Position numbers and translations under genes: made by a program. The notes below the pieces were generated by a model. That model worked only from the letters and a program-made list of their open reading frames with translations. It did no database searches and was not told where the DNA came from. Of a stretch of DNA of 31,899 bases, positions 16,161 through 24,107 are shown piece after piece. This stretch comes from an uncultured beta proteobacterium (GTDB lineage: Bacteria; Pseudomonadota; Gammaproteobacteria; Burkholderiales; Burkholderiaceae). Every line of letters begins with the position of its first letter. The stretch's first letter is position 1. The stretch covers positions 1 to 31,899 of the forward strand of contig CAIKGX010000110.1 of assembly GCA_903827075.1 (NCBI GenBank). Reading direction: 5' to 3'.

Positions 16161-17681
16161 ATGGCAACGAACTATTTAAAGAAAATTTTATCGGCCCGAG
16201 TCTATGACGTGGCCAGAGAAACTGAGCTCCAGTTAGCCCCCGAACTCACTCAGCGTTTAGGGAATCAGGTTTTACTCAAAAGGGAAGATAACCAGCCGGT
16301 TTTCTCCTTCAAATTGCGGGGTGCCTATAACAAAATGGCCCATTTACCCCCAGAAGCCCTAAAACGCGGGGTAATAGCAGCTTCAGCTGGCAACCACGCT
16401 CAAGGGGTAGCGCTGTCGGCAGCCAAAATGAAATGCAAAGCCGTCATCGTAATGCCGCTCACCACCCCCAGCGTCAAGATTGATGCCGTAAAAGCCCGTG
16501 GTGGCTCCTGGGTGGAGATTATCCTGCATGGTGAGTCCTACAGTGATGCCTTTAAATACTCTGAGCTCTTAGAGAAAAAACGGGGGCTGACCTTTGTTCA
16601 TCCCTTTGATGATCCAGATGTTATTGCGGGACAAGGTACCATCGCTCAGGAAATATTTCAGCAATATCAAGAGCCTATAGATGCAATCTTTGTAGCCATC
16701 GGTGGCGGTGGCCTCATTGCAGGCATTGGCGAATACGTCAAGGCAGTAAGCCCAAAGACCAAAGTCATTGGCGTGCAATCCGTTGATTCTGATGCTATGA
16801 GAAGATCGCTTGAGGCTAATAAACGCATCGAAATGAAAGACGTTGGGCTCTTTTCTGATGGCACCGCTGTGAAGCTGGTTGGTAAAGAGACCTTCCGAAT
16901 CTGTAAACGCGTGGTGGATGACATCATCACCGTCGATACCGATGAAATATGCGCCGCAATTAACGACGTCTTTACCGATACCCGCAGCATCCTTGAGCCT
17001 GCTGGCGCCCTTGCCATTGCAGGCATGAAGAAGTATGTAGAAAAACATCGCATCAAAAAGAAAACTTTGGTGGCCATTGCTTGTGGTGCCAATATGAATT
17101 TCAGTCGTTTGCGTTTTGTCGCTGAGCGTGCTGATGTTGGTGAATTCCGCGAAGCCGTCTTTGCCGTCACAATTCCAGAAGAACGGGGCTCCTTTAGACG
17201 CTTTTGTGAATTACTCGGCAATCGCAATGTCACTGAATTTAACTACCGCATCGCTGACCAAAGTGAAGCGCATATCTTTGTAGGTATTGGCACTCAGAAA
17301 GCTGCTGACAGCACTAATATTGCCAAACATTTCCGTAAAGCAAAGTTTGCAACGATTGACCTCACGCATGATGAGTTAGCCAAGTCACACCTTCGTCACA
17401 TGGTGGGCGGTAGATCCGCACTAGCTCAAGATGAACTCTTGTATCGCTTTGAATTCCCAGAGCGCCCAGGTGCGCTGATGAAGTTCTTAACCAGTATGGC
17501 ACCCAATTGGAATATCAGCCTGTTCCACTACCGCAACCATGGCGCTGACTATGGTCGCATCCTGGTAGGTATTCAGGTGCCCAAGAATGAGCAAAAGAAA
17601 TTTCAACATTTCTTAGCTTCACTCGGCTATCCCCATTGGAATGAAACCGATAATCCAGCCTATCGTCTCTTCCTCAAATAA
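16161..17681 (+). CDS. ilvA: Threonine ammonia-lyase, biosynthetic
   Basis: A 506-aa PLP enzyme that deaminates threonine to 2-oxobutanoate, the entry step of isoleucine synthesis. The PLP lysine is in FSFKLRGAYNKM (Lys51), the substrate loop is AASAGNHAQGVA, and the phosphate-binding glycine loop is AIGGGGLIAGIG (about 181-192). The C-terminal third has two ACT-like domains starting at REAVFAVTIPEERGSFRRF and LYRFEFPERPGALMKF, the long E. coli IlvA arrangement that carries isoleucine feedback inhibition. The start is supported by NYLKKILSARVYDVA aligning with the E. coli N terminus. No Shine-Dalgarno is visible before ATG 16161. It is first in an operon with a 5'-nucleotidase (1 nt gap) and queF. 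Confidence 0.96.
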   Translation: MATNYLKKILSARVYDVARETELQLAPELTQRLGNQVLLKREDNQPVFSFKLRGAYNKMAHLPPEALKRGVIAASAGNHAQGVALSAAKMKCKAVIVMPLTTPSVKIDAVKARGGSWVEIILHGESYSDAFKYSELLEKKRGLTFVHPFDDPDVIAGQGTIAQEIFQQYQEPIDAIFVAIGGGGLIAGIGEYVKAVSPKTKVIGVQSVDSDAMRRSLEANKRIEMKDVGLFSDGTAVKLVGKETFRICKRVVDDIITVDTDEICAAINDVFTDTRSILEPAGALAIAGMKKYVEKHRIKKKTLVAIACGANMNFSRLRFVAERADVGEFREAVFAVTIPEERGSFRRFCELLGNRNVTEFNYRIADQSEAHIFVGIGTQKAADSTNIAKHFRKAKFATIDLTHDELAKSHLRHMVGGRSALAQDELLYRFEFPERPGALMKFLTSMAPNWNISLFHYRNHGADYGRILVGIQVPKNEQKKFQHFLASLGYPHWNETDNPAYRLFLK

Positions 17682-17682
17682 G

Positions 17683-18591
17683 ATGTCCTACACACTCACC
17701 GGAAAACTCGTTGTCGCGATTTCATCTCGCGCCCTGTTTGATTTTGAAGAAGAGAATCGCATCTTCGAATCCACCGATGACAGTGCTTATATGAAGTTGC
17801 AACTTGATCGTCTTGGTATTGCAGCGCAAACTGGGGTGGCTTTTCCTCTAGTTAAAAAGTTGTTGGCCTTTAATGAGGAAGGTGAACAACGCGTAGAAGT
17901 AGTCATTCTTTCTCGCAATGATCCTGTCAGTGGTCTGCGCGTATTCCGCTCTGCCGTACATCATGGCCTGCATTTAGAGCGCGGTGTATTTACCAGAGGT
18001 CGGCCTCCCTATCACTATCTCCGATCCTTGCACGCCAACCTCTTCTTGTCAGCAAATGAAGATGATGTGCGCGCAACGATTGATGCCGGCTTTCCAGCGG
18101 CTCGTGTCTACCCTGAATCGAGTAAAACAGCCGAATCTCACCCCAATGAAATTCGCATTGCCTTTGACGGAGATGCCGTCCTCTTTTCGGACGAAGCAGA
18201 ACAGGTATTTCAGAATAAAGGTTTAGAAGCGTTTGTAGATCATGAAAGTAAGAACGTAGCTATTCCATTGCCGCCCGGCCCATTTAAACCATTGCTAGAA
18301 GCCTTGCATCGCCTGCAACGCTCCACCAGTGAAACGGGAATGCGCATTCGTACTGCCTTGGTGACTGCCCGCTCTGCACCAGCACATGAGCGCGCGATTC
18401 GCACGCTCATGGCTTGGGGTATTGATGTGGATGAAGCCATGTTTCTCGGTGGCCTGTCCAAAAGTGAATTTCTCCGTGAGTTCGAGCCTGACTTTTTCTT
18501 TGATGATCAAACCGGTCACTGCCAATCTGCAGCATCTGTTGCACCTACTGGTCACGTCGTATCTGGTGTATCCAATAGACCTAAAAATTAG
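17683..18591 (+). CDS. 5'-nucleotidase (cytosolic NT5C1-like family)
   Basis: A 302-aa protein matching the family of bacterial 5'-nucleotidases related to animal cytosolic 5'-nucleotidase I. Conserved stretches are LVVAISSRALFDFEEEN at the N terminus, VVILSRNDPVSGLRVF, ERGVFTRGRPPYHYL, the HAD-like RIAFDGDAVLFSDEAE, TALVTARSAPAHERAIRTL, and FLGGLSKSEFLREFEPDFFFDDQ. It is expected to dephosphorylate nucleoside 5'-monophosphates in the cytoplasm. I use ATG 17683, one base after the ilvA stop; an in-frame ATG at 17641 would overlap ilvA by 41 bases and add unrelated residues. The stop codon overlaps a GTG that could start queF. Its link to ilvA or queF is not obvious; the three may simply share a transcript. 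Confidence 0.85.
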   Translation: MSYTLTGKLVVAISSRALFDFEEENRIFESTDDSAYMKLQLDRLGIAAQTGVAFPLVKKLLAFNEEGEQRVEVVILSRNDPVSGLRVFRSAVHHGLHLERGVFTRGRPPYHYLRSLHANLFLSANEDDVRATIDAGFPAARVYPESSKTAESHPNEIRIAFDGDAVLFSDEAEQVFQNKGLEAFVDHESKNVAIPLPPGPFKPLLEALHRLQRSTSETGMRIRTALVTARSAPAHERAIRTLMAWGIDVDEAMFLGGLSKSEFLREFEPDFFFDDQTGHCQSAASVAPTGHVVSGVSNRPKN

Positions 18592-18599
18592 TGAATGCA

Positions 18600-19427
18600 A
18601 TGGCTACATTACCACTTGGGCAACAATCGAACTATCCAAATCAATACGATCCGAGTCTTCTATTTCCGATTCCAAGATCTGATAACCGATTAAAGTTGGG
18701 TCTCAAAGAGGGTCAAGCCTTACCGTTTGTCGGTGTAGATATATGGAACGCTTTTGAGTTGAGCTGGCTCAATCAAAAAGGCAAACCCCAAATTGCCTTA
18801 GCGGAATTTCAAGTTCCAGCCGATTCACTAAACATGATTGAATCCAAGTCCCTCAAACTCTATCTTAATAGCTTAAATAGCACTCGCTTTGAAAGTGAAG
18901 ATGAAGTGCGCAATCGATTAACAATGGACTTATCCGCAGTAGCTGGCAGCAAGATTAGCGCGCGCATTAACCCAATAGAGCTTGTAGCTAAAAAAGGTAT
19001 ACAAGAAATGAGTGGGGTATTAATGGATCGACTCGATATCGAGATTGACCCCAGCTTACCTGCCGATCCTAATCTGCTTCAGGTGAATGAATCTTTCGGT
19101 CTTATCGAGCAATGCCTCGTCTCACATTTACTCAAATCGAACTGTCCTGTCACCGGCCAACCTGATTGGGCTAGCGTTCAAATCCGATATCAAGGGCGTC
19201 CTATTTTGGAGGAGGGCTTACTACGTTATCTCATTGGATTTAGACAGCTCGGTGAGTTTCATGAGCATTGTGTTGAAACGATTTTTTGTGACATAAAACG
19301 TCAATGTAAGCCTGAGAAATTATCAGTCTATGCGCGCTATACCAGGCGTGGCGGATTAGATATCAACCCTTTCCGTACGGATCACAATTCAGCTTGGCCC
19401 GAAAACACGCGTCACTCTAGGCAATAA
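18600..19427 (+). CDS. queF: NADPH-dependent 7-cyano-7-deazaguanine reductase
   Basis: This enzyme reduces preQ0 to preQ1 in queuosine synthesis, the tRNA wobble-base modification. The chain is 275 aa, the long bimodular YqfF-like type as in E. coli (282 aa). Seen features are ELSWLNQKGKPQIA, the NADPH-site motif IESKSLKLYLNS, the catalytic thioimide cysteine in LLKSNCPVTGQPDW (Cys182) with Asp189 nearby, FHEHCVE, and the C-terminal LSVYARYTRRGGLDINPF. ATG 18600 is chosen; a GTG at 18591 that overlaps the preceding TAG by one base would add three residues and is equally compatible. It follows the 5'-nucleotidase and ends directly at a strong terminator. No other queuosine gene is in the window. 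Confidence 0.95.
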   Translation: MATLPLGQQSNYPNQYDPSLLFPIPRSDNRLKLGLKEGQALPFVGVDIWNAFELSWLNQKGKPQIALAEFQVPADSLNMIESKSLKLYLNSLNSTRFESEDEVRNRLTMDLSAVAGSKISARINPIELVAKKGIQEMSGVLMDRLDIEIDPSLPADPNLLQVNESFGLIEQCLVSHLLKSNCPVTGQPDWASVQIRYQGRPILEEGLLRYLIGFRQLGEFHEHCVETIFCDIKRQCKPEKLSVYARYTRRGGLDINPFRTDHNSAWPENTRHSRQ

Positions 19428-19461
19428 AAAACCCCTTGTAGAAAACTCTAAAAGGGGTTTT
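19428..19461. terminator. Bidirectional intrinsic terminator between queF and ssb
   Basis: AAAACCCCTT (19428-19437) pairs with AAGGGGTTTT (19452-19461). An inner TAGA/TCTA stem continues across a single mismatch, leaving a 4-nt AAAC loop. The plus strand ends in four Ts and the minus strand in a longer T-run. It stands at the queF stop and 25 nt beyond the ssb stop, so it serves both convergent genes. Confidence 0.9.
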
Positions 19462-19486
19462 GCTTACTGCCGCTTTAAATCATTAC

Positions 19487-19942
19487 TTAGAATGGAATGT
19501 CATCGTCCATTGCGCCAAGGGAGGCAGCATTAGAAGATGCTGGAGCGGATTGCTCAGCCGGCTTTGAGCGACTATAGCTTTCGCCACCATCACCACTTCC
19601 GCCTACTGGCTTGCCACCTAACATTTGCATTGTTTCAGCAACGATCTCGGTGGAATACTTTTCTTGGCCACTAGCATCTGTCCATTTGCGGGTACGCAAA
19701 CGCCCCTCAACATACACTTGTGAACCTTTTTTAAGGTACTGACCTGCGATCTCAGCTAACTTACCAAAGAATGCAACACGGTGCCATTCTGTGGTTTCTT
19801 TCATTTCGCCAGACTGCTTGTCTTTGTAACGATCTGATGTCGCTACTGAAATATTGGTTACAGCGTCGCCGCTTGGCATGTAACGTGTCTCTGGGTCGCG
19901 CCCAACGTTACCTACGATGATGACTTTATTTACCGAAGCCAT
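19487..19942 (-). CDS. ssb: Single-stranded DNA-binding protein
   Basis: A 151-aa SSB that coats single-stranded DNA in replication and repair. The OB fold is clear at the N terminus (SVNKVIIVGNVGRDPETRY, TEWHRVAFFGKLAEIAGQYL, GSQVYVEGRLRTRKW). A Gly/Ser-rich linker follows and the chain ends in the acidic tip DDDIPF, the docking tail for RecO, PriA, exonuclease I and other partners. ATG 19942 has a GGGAG ribosome binding site at good spacing. The gene lies 54 nt after the MFS transporter gene and ends at a bidirectional terminator. In E. coli ssb is directly divergent from uvrA; here an MFS gene sits between them, as in other Burkholderiales. Confidence 0.97.
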   Translation of the reverse strand: MASVNKVIIVGNVGRDPETRYMPSGDAVTNISVATSDRYKDKQSGEMKETTEWHRVAFFGKLAEIAGQYLKKGSQVYVEGRLRTRKWTDASGQEKYSTEIVAETMQMLGGKPVGGSGDGGESYSRSKPAEQSAPASSNAASLGAMDDDIPF

Positions 19943-19996
19943 GTTGTCTCCCGAAGAAAAATGATGGTGTGAATTAAATGTAAAGTAAAACTACGG

Positions 19997-21181
19997 CTAT
20001 GCCTTTGCTGCTACATCCTTTGAATCTATTACCTTCGCAGGCAATTCGCGCATCGACCATGCAATTATAAGCCAGCATAAAAGGAGTACAGCACCCATTG
20101 CAAAAACTGATAAATCACCATGGCTATCCATCAGCCAACCCCCTATTACAGCGCCTGTAAACAAGCCAATGGACTGGGTGGTGTTGTAAACACCTAGGGC
20201 GGTACCCTTAGATTCTTTGGCAAATCGAGAAACCAATGAGGGTTGCAATGCCTCTAGTAAGTTAAATCCGACGAAATAGATCAGCAAGGCTGCAGCTATC
20301 CATATCACTGACGTCGCTTTAGTAAAGACAAACTCTGCCACTAAAAGCAATCCGATAGCGAGCAATAAGACAGAGCGCAGTTGCTGCTTCTTTTCCCCAA
20401 AAATCAGCACTGGCGCCATCAATACAAATGAGAGCAACACCACTGGAAGGTAAACCTGCCAGTGTGATGCCAGCGGCAAACCAGCCTGCTCTAACAAACG
20501 AGGTACCACCAAGAACATGGCCACCTGAGTGGCATGCAGTACAAACACCCCAGCATTTAAGCGCATCAGTTCAGGGCGAAAAAAGACATCCTTCAAAGTC
20601 GCCTGCTGTACTTTAGCCTCGGGCTTAGTTGTAGGTAGAACGTAGTAGGTCACGAACATGGCCAGGACGCCAAGGACTGCTAGAACCACAAAAATGCCGC
20701 TCAAACTAATGACGCGGTAAATAGGGGCAGCAATTACAAGAGATAAAGCAAAGGATAGGGCAATACTACCTCCCACTAAAGCCATGGCACGAGTGCGGAC
20801 CTGCTCGCGAGTCAAGTCAGCGACCCAAGCGGAAATTGCCGCTGAAACGGCGCCAGCGCCCATCACGCCCCTGCCAATAGCAATCCAAAGTAGATCGTCC
20901 TGTGCGGCACAAATCAAAGCGCCAGCAATAAATAAGGATAGACCCCATAAAACCACTGGTTTTCGACCAATGCGGTCAGAAAGGCGCCCTAAAGGGATAT
21001 AGAAACAGGCTTGGACAATATTGAAGATTCCTAGGGTCAGACCAACCCACAAAGCATGTTCCCCGCCCGGCAATCCACGGGCATGAATACTAAAAACGGG
21101 CAAAAGCAGAAAAAGGCCTAGCATGCGAAGGCCAAAGATGCCTGCTAAGGCCAGAGTGGAGCGAAGTTCAGAAGGATTCAT
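19997..21181 (-). CDS. Major facilitator superfamily transporter
   Basis: A 394-aa inner-membrane transporter with about 12 hydrophobic helices. The MFS motif A is seen as GRLSDRIGRKPV between helices 2 and 3, and GRGVMGAGAVSAAISAW fits motif B/helix 4. It resembles the YajR-like group of presumed efflux pumps but ends after the membrane domain, without the C-terminal ferredoxin-like domain of E. coli YajR. The substrate is unknown. The gene sits between uvrA (divergent, 37 bp) and ssb (same strand, 54 bp downstream), an order familiar from other Burkholderiales. No Shine-Dalgarno is visible before ATG 21181; a TAATAT box (complement of 21194-21199) lies about 12 nt upstream, which would leave a very short leader. 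Confidence 0.88.
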   Translation of the reverse strand: MNPSELRSTLALAGIFGLRMLGLFLLLPVFSIHARGLPGGEHALWVGLTLGIFNIVQACFYIPLGRLSDRIGRKPVVLWGLSLFIAGALICAAQDDLLWIAIGRGVMGAGAVSAAISAWVADLTREQVRTRAMALVGGSIALSFALSLVIAAPIYRVISLSGIFVVLAVLGVLAMFVTYYVLPTTKPEAKVQQATLKDVFFRPELMRLNAGVFVLHATQVAMFLVVPRLLEQAGLPLASHWQVYLPVVLLSFVLMAPVLIFGEKKQQLRSVLLLAIGLLLVAEFVFTKATSVIWIAAALLIYFVGFNLLEALQPSLVSRFAKESKGTALGVYNTTQSIGLFTGAVIGGWLMDSHGDLSVFAMGAVLLLCWLIIAWSMRELPAKVIDSKDVAAKA

Positions 21182-21191
21182 GAGAAGGGGC

Positions 21192-21199
21192 TATATTAA
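21192..21199. promoter_or_regulatory. Overlapping divergent -10-like boxes between the MFS gene and uvrA
   Basis: TATATT (21192-21197) reads as a -10 for uvrA, and its near-mirror TAATAT (complement of 21194-21199) reads as a -10 for the MFS gene. Both lie in the 37-bp spacer. The -35 regions would fall in or near the opposing coding sequences and are poor, so this is a weak call. No LexA-type operator is visible. Confidence 0.35.
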
Positions 21200-21218
21200 C
21201 AAGTTACGCTAAAAAATC

Positions 21219-24107
21219 ATGAATAACGAAATTAAGATCCGCGGTGCGCGCACGCACAACCTGAAAAATATCAATCTAGACATTCCTAGAGAGAAGCTGG
21301 TCGTTCTGACAGGCTTATCTGGATCTGGCAAGAGCTCACTGGCTTTTGACACCTTGTATGCAGAGGGTCAGCGCCGCTATGTTGAATCACTTTCCGCTTA
21401 TGCTCGTCAATTTTTACAGTTGATGGAAAAACCAGATGTCGATGTGATTGAAGGTTTATCGCCCGCTATTTCGATTGAACAAAAAGCCACTAGCCACAAC
21501 CCCCGCTCGACTGTGGGTACGGTTACGGAAATTCATGATTACCTCCGCTTACTATTTGCACGCGCAGGTACACCCCATTGTCCAGACCACGACCTTCCCC
21601 TCGAAGCCCAAAGCGTTTCTCAAATGGTCGATACCGTTTTGGCAATGCCTGAAGATACCAAGCTGATGATCTTGGCTCCCGTCGTTAGCGAACGCAAGGG
21701 TGAATTTGTAGATCTCTTTGCCGATCTTCAGGCGCAAGGCTTTGTGCGCTTTCGTGTGCGCTCTGGTGGTGGCACAACTAATACCGCTAAAGCAGAAATC
21801 TTTGAAGTCGATCAATTACCCGAGCTAAAGAAAAACGATAAACATTCAATTGAAGTCGTTGTCGATCGAATTAAAGTACGTCCAGACATTACCCAACGTT
21901 TAGCAGAGTCTTTTGAAACCGCTCTACGCCTTGCTGATGGCAAAGCCATGATTGTGGATATGGATACAGGCAAAGAGATGATCTTCTCTAGTAAATTTGC
22001 TTGCCCTGTGTGCTCCTATTCATTGCAAGAGCTGGAGCCTCGACTCTTCTCATTTAATAACCCGATGGGTGCCTGCCCTTCGTGCGATGGTTTGGGTCAT
22101 CAATCTTTCTTTGATCCCAAGCGCATTGTGGCGCACCCTGACTTATCTCTCGCATCGGGTGCAATCAAAGGCTGGGATCGGCGTAATCAGTTTTACTTTA
22201 AGCTGCTACAAACACTGGCAAAACATGGTGGCTTTGATGTAGAGAAGCCATTTGAGACCTTAAGCAAGAAGCAGCAAGATTTGATTCTGCTTGGCTCTGG
22301 AGATGTCACCATTCCATTTGAGTACATCAATGAGCGCGGCAAAAATAGTGTTCGCGAGCATGCCTTTGAAGGCATCGTCGCCAATTTTGAAAGACGTTAC
22401 CGCGAAACTGACTCCGCAACGGTTCGTGAAGAACTATCTCGTTATCAAAATATGCAGATCTGCCCAGAATGCAATGGAAGTCGTCTGCGAAAAGAAGCGC
22501 GCTTCGTTAAGGTCGGCGATGGCAAACAATCCCGTGCGATTTATGAAATCAGCGCTCTACCCTTAAAAGAAGCTAAGGAATATTTTGAGGCTCTTGAACT
22601 CAAAGGTGCTAAACGAGAAATTGCTGACAAAATTGTTAAGGAAATTGGTTCGCGCTTACGATTCTTAAATGATGTGGGTTTGGACTATCTCTCATTAGAG
22701 CGCAGTGCAGATACTCTTTCTGGTGGCGAAGCACAACGGATTCGTTTGGCCTCACAGATTGGCTCTGGATTAACTGGAGTGATGTACGTATTAGATGAAC
22801 CCTCCATCGGCTTACATCAACGCGACAACGATCGCTTAATCGGCACCCTCAAGCACTTACGTGATTTAGGTAATAGCGTTTTAGTCGTTGAGCATGATGA
22901 AGATATGATTCGCGCATCTGACTGGGTCATTGATATCGGCCCTGGTGCTGGAGTTCATGGCGGTGAAATTGTGGCCCAGGGTACTCCTGCAGAAGTAGAA
23001 GCAAATCCGAATTCACTCACAGGTGCTTATCTTTCTGGACGTGAATGTATTGCCGTTCCTGAGAAACGCATTCCGGTAAATGATCAATTTCTCGAGATTA
23101 TTGGGGCACGCGGTAATAATTTGCAATCTGTTCATGCGCAAATTCCAGTCGGATTACTCACCTGCGTAACCGGTGTGTCGGGCTCTGGTAAATCTACGCT
23201 CATTAACGATACTTTGCACCACGCAGTCGCACATCATATCTATGGCTCTAATGCCGAACCAGCAGCGCATGATGCCATCAAAGGTTTGGAGCACTTTGAC
23301 AAAGTAATTAGTGTGGATCAATCCCCCATTGGTAGAACGCCACGCTCTAATCCGGCAACTTACACCGGTTTATTTACCCCCATTAGAGAGCTCTTTTGCG
23401 GAGTGCCAGCTGCACGCGAACGAGGCTATGAAGCAGGTCGCTTCTCCTTTAACGTCAAGGGTGGTCGTTGCGATGCGTGTGAAGGTGACGGTGTACTGAA
23501 AGTAGAAATGCATTTCTTGCCAGATGTCTATGTTCCTTGCGATGTCTGTCATGGCAAACGCTACAACCGAGAAACCTTAGACATTCGCTACAAGGGCAAG
23601 AACATTCATGAGGTGCTGTCGATGACCATCGAGCAGGCTCATGAATTCTTTGAAGCAGTTCCGATCGTTAAACGCAAACTCAAAACCCTTCTAGACGTTG
23701 GTCTAGGCTATGTCAAATTAGGCCAAAGTGCCACCACCCTTTCTGGTGGCGAAGCACAACGCGTCAAACTATCTCTAGAACTCTCCAAACGCGATACCGG
23801 CAGAACCTTGTATATCTTGGATGAGCCCACTACCGGTTTGCATTTCCATGACATTCAACTATTGCTTACCGTTCTACAAACCCTAAAAAAACAGGGCAAT
23901 ACGATCGTCATCATCGAACACAATCTCGATGTAATTAAGACTGCTGACTGGATTATTGATTTGGGGCCAAAGGGTGGGGCTGGTGGCGGACAGATTATTG
24001 CTACCGGAACTCCAGAAGAAGTAGCCAAGAACGAGGCCAGCTTTACCGGCCACTACTTAGCGCCTCTTCTCACTCGCAAAGTGGTAGCTAGTAAAAAGAA
24101 AAGGTAG
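21219..24107 (+). CDS. uvrA: Excinuclease ABC subunit A
   Basis: The damage-recognition ATPase of nucleotide excision repair, here 962 aa (E. coli 940). It contains both ABC modules. The first has Walker A GLSGSGKSSLAFDTLYAEG and signature LSGGEAQRIRLASQIG with VLDEPSIGLHQRD. The second has GVSGSGKSTLIND and LSGGEAQRVKLSLEL with ILDEPTTGLHFHD. Zinc-finger cysteines are seen in CPVCSYSLQELEPR with CPSCDGLG, and in CDACEGDGVLKVEMHFLP with CDVCHGKRY. It acts with UvrB and UvrC, which are not in the window. The ATG has no Shine-Dalgarno. The gene is divergent from the MFS gene, and its stop codon touches the stop of the convergent antiporter gene with no intervening base. Confidence 0.98.
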   Translation: MNNEIKIRGARTHNLKNINLDIPREKLVVLTGLSGSGKSSLAFDTLYAEGQRRYVESLSAYARQFLQLMEKPDVDVIEGLSPAISIEQKATSHNPRSTVGTVTEIHDYLRLLFARAGTPHCPDHDLPLEAQSVSQMVDTVLAMPEDTKLMILAPVVSERKGEFVDLFADLQAQGFVRFRVRSGGGTTNTAKAEIFEVDQLPELKKNDKHSIEVVVDRIKVRPDITQRLAESFETALRLADGKAMIVDMDTGKEMIFSSKFACPVCSYSLQELEPRLFSFNNPMGACPSCDGLGHQSFFDPKRIVAHPDLSLASGAIKGWDRRNQFYFKLLQTLAKHGGFDVEKPFETLSKKQQDLILLGSGDVTIPFEYINERGKNSVREHAFEGIVANFERRYRETDSATVREELSRYQNMQICPECNGSRLRKEARFVKVGDGKQSRAIYEISALPLKEAKEYFEALELKGAKREIADKIVKEIGSRLRFLNDVGLDYLSLERSADTLSGGEAQRIRLASQIGSGLTGVMYVLDEPSIGLHQRDNDRLIGTLKHLRDLGNSVLVVEHDEDMIRASDWVIDIGPGAGVHGGEIVAQGTPAEVEANPNSLTGAYLSGRECIAVPEKRIPVNDQFLEIIGARGNNLQSVHAQIPVGLLTCVTGVSGSGKSTLINDTLHHAVAHHIYGSNAEPAAHDAIKGLEHFDKVISVDQSPIGRTPRSNPATYTGLFTPIRELFCGVPAARERGYEAGRFSFNVKGGRCDACEGDGVLKVEMHFLPDVYVPCDVCHGKRYNRETLDIRYKGKNIHEVLSMTIEQAHEFFEAVPIVKRKLKTLLDVGLGYVKLGQSATTLSGGEAQRVKLSLELSKRDTGRTLYILDEPTTGLHFHDIQLLLTVLQTLKKQGNTIVIIEHNLDVIKTADWIIDLGPKGGAGGGQIIATGTPEEVAKNEASFTGHYLAPLLTRKVVASKKKR

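Noticed and set aside
16569..17233. Two long minus-strand open frames (159 and 188 codons) opposite ilvA
   Set aside because: They lie fully inside a well-supported gene, show no family motifs or ribosome binding site, and look like codon-bias shadows.
21182..21218. LexA operator upstream of uvrA
   Set aside because: No CTG-N10-CAG-like palindrome is present in the spacer.
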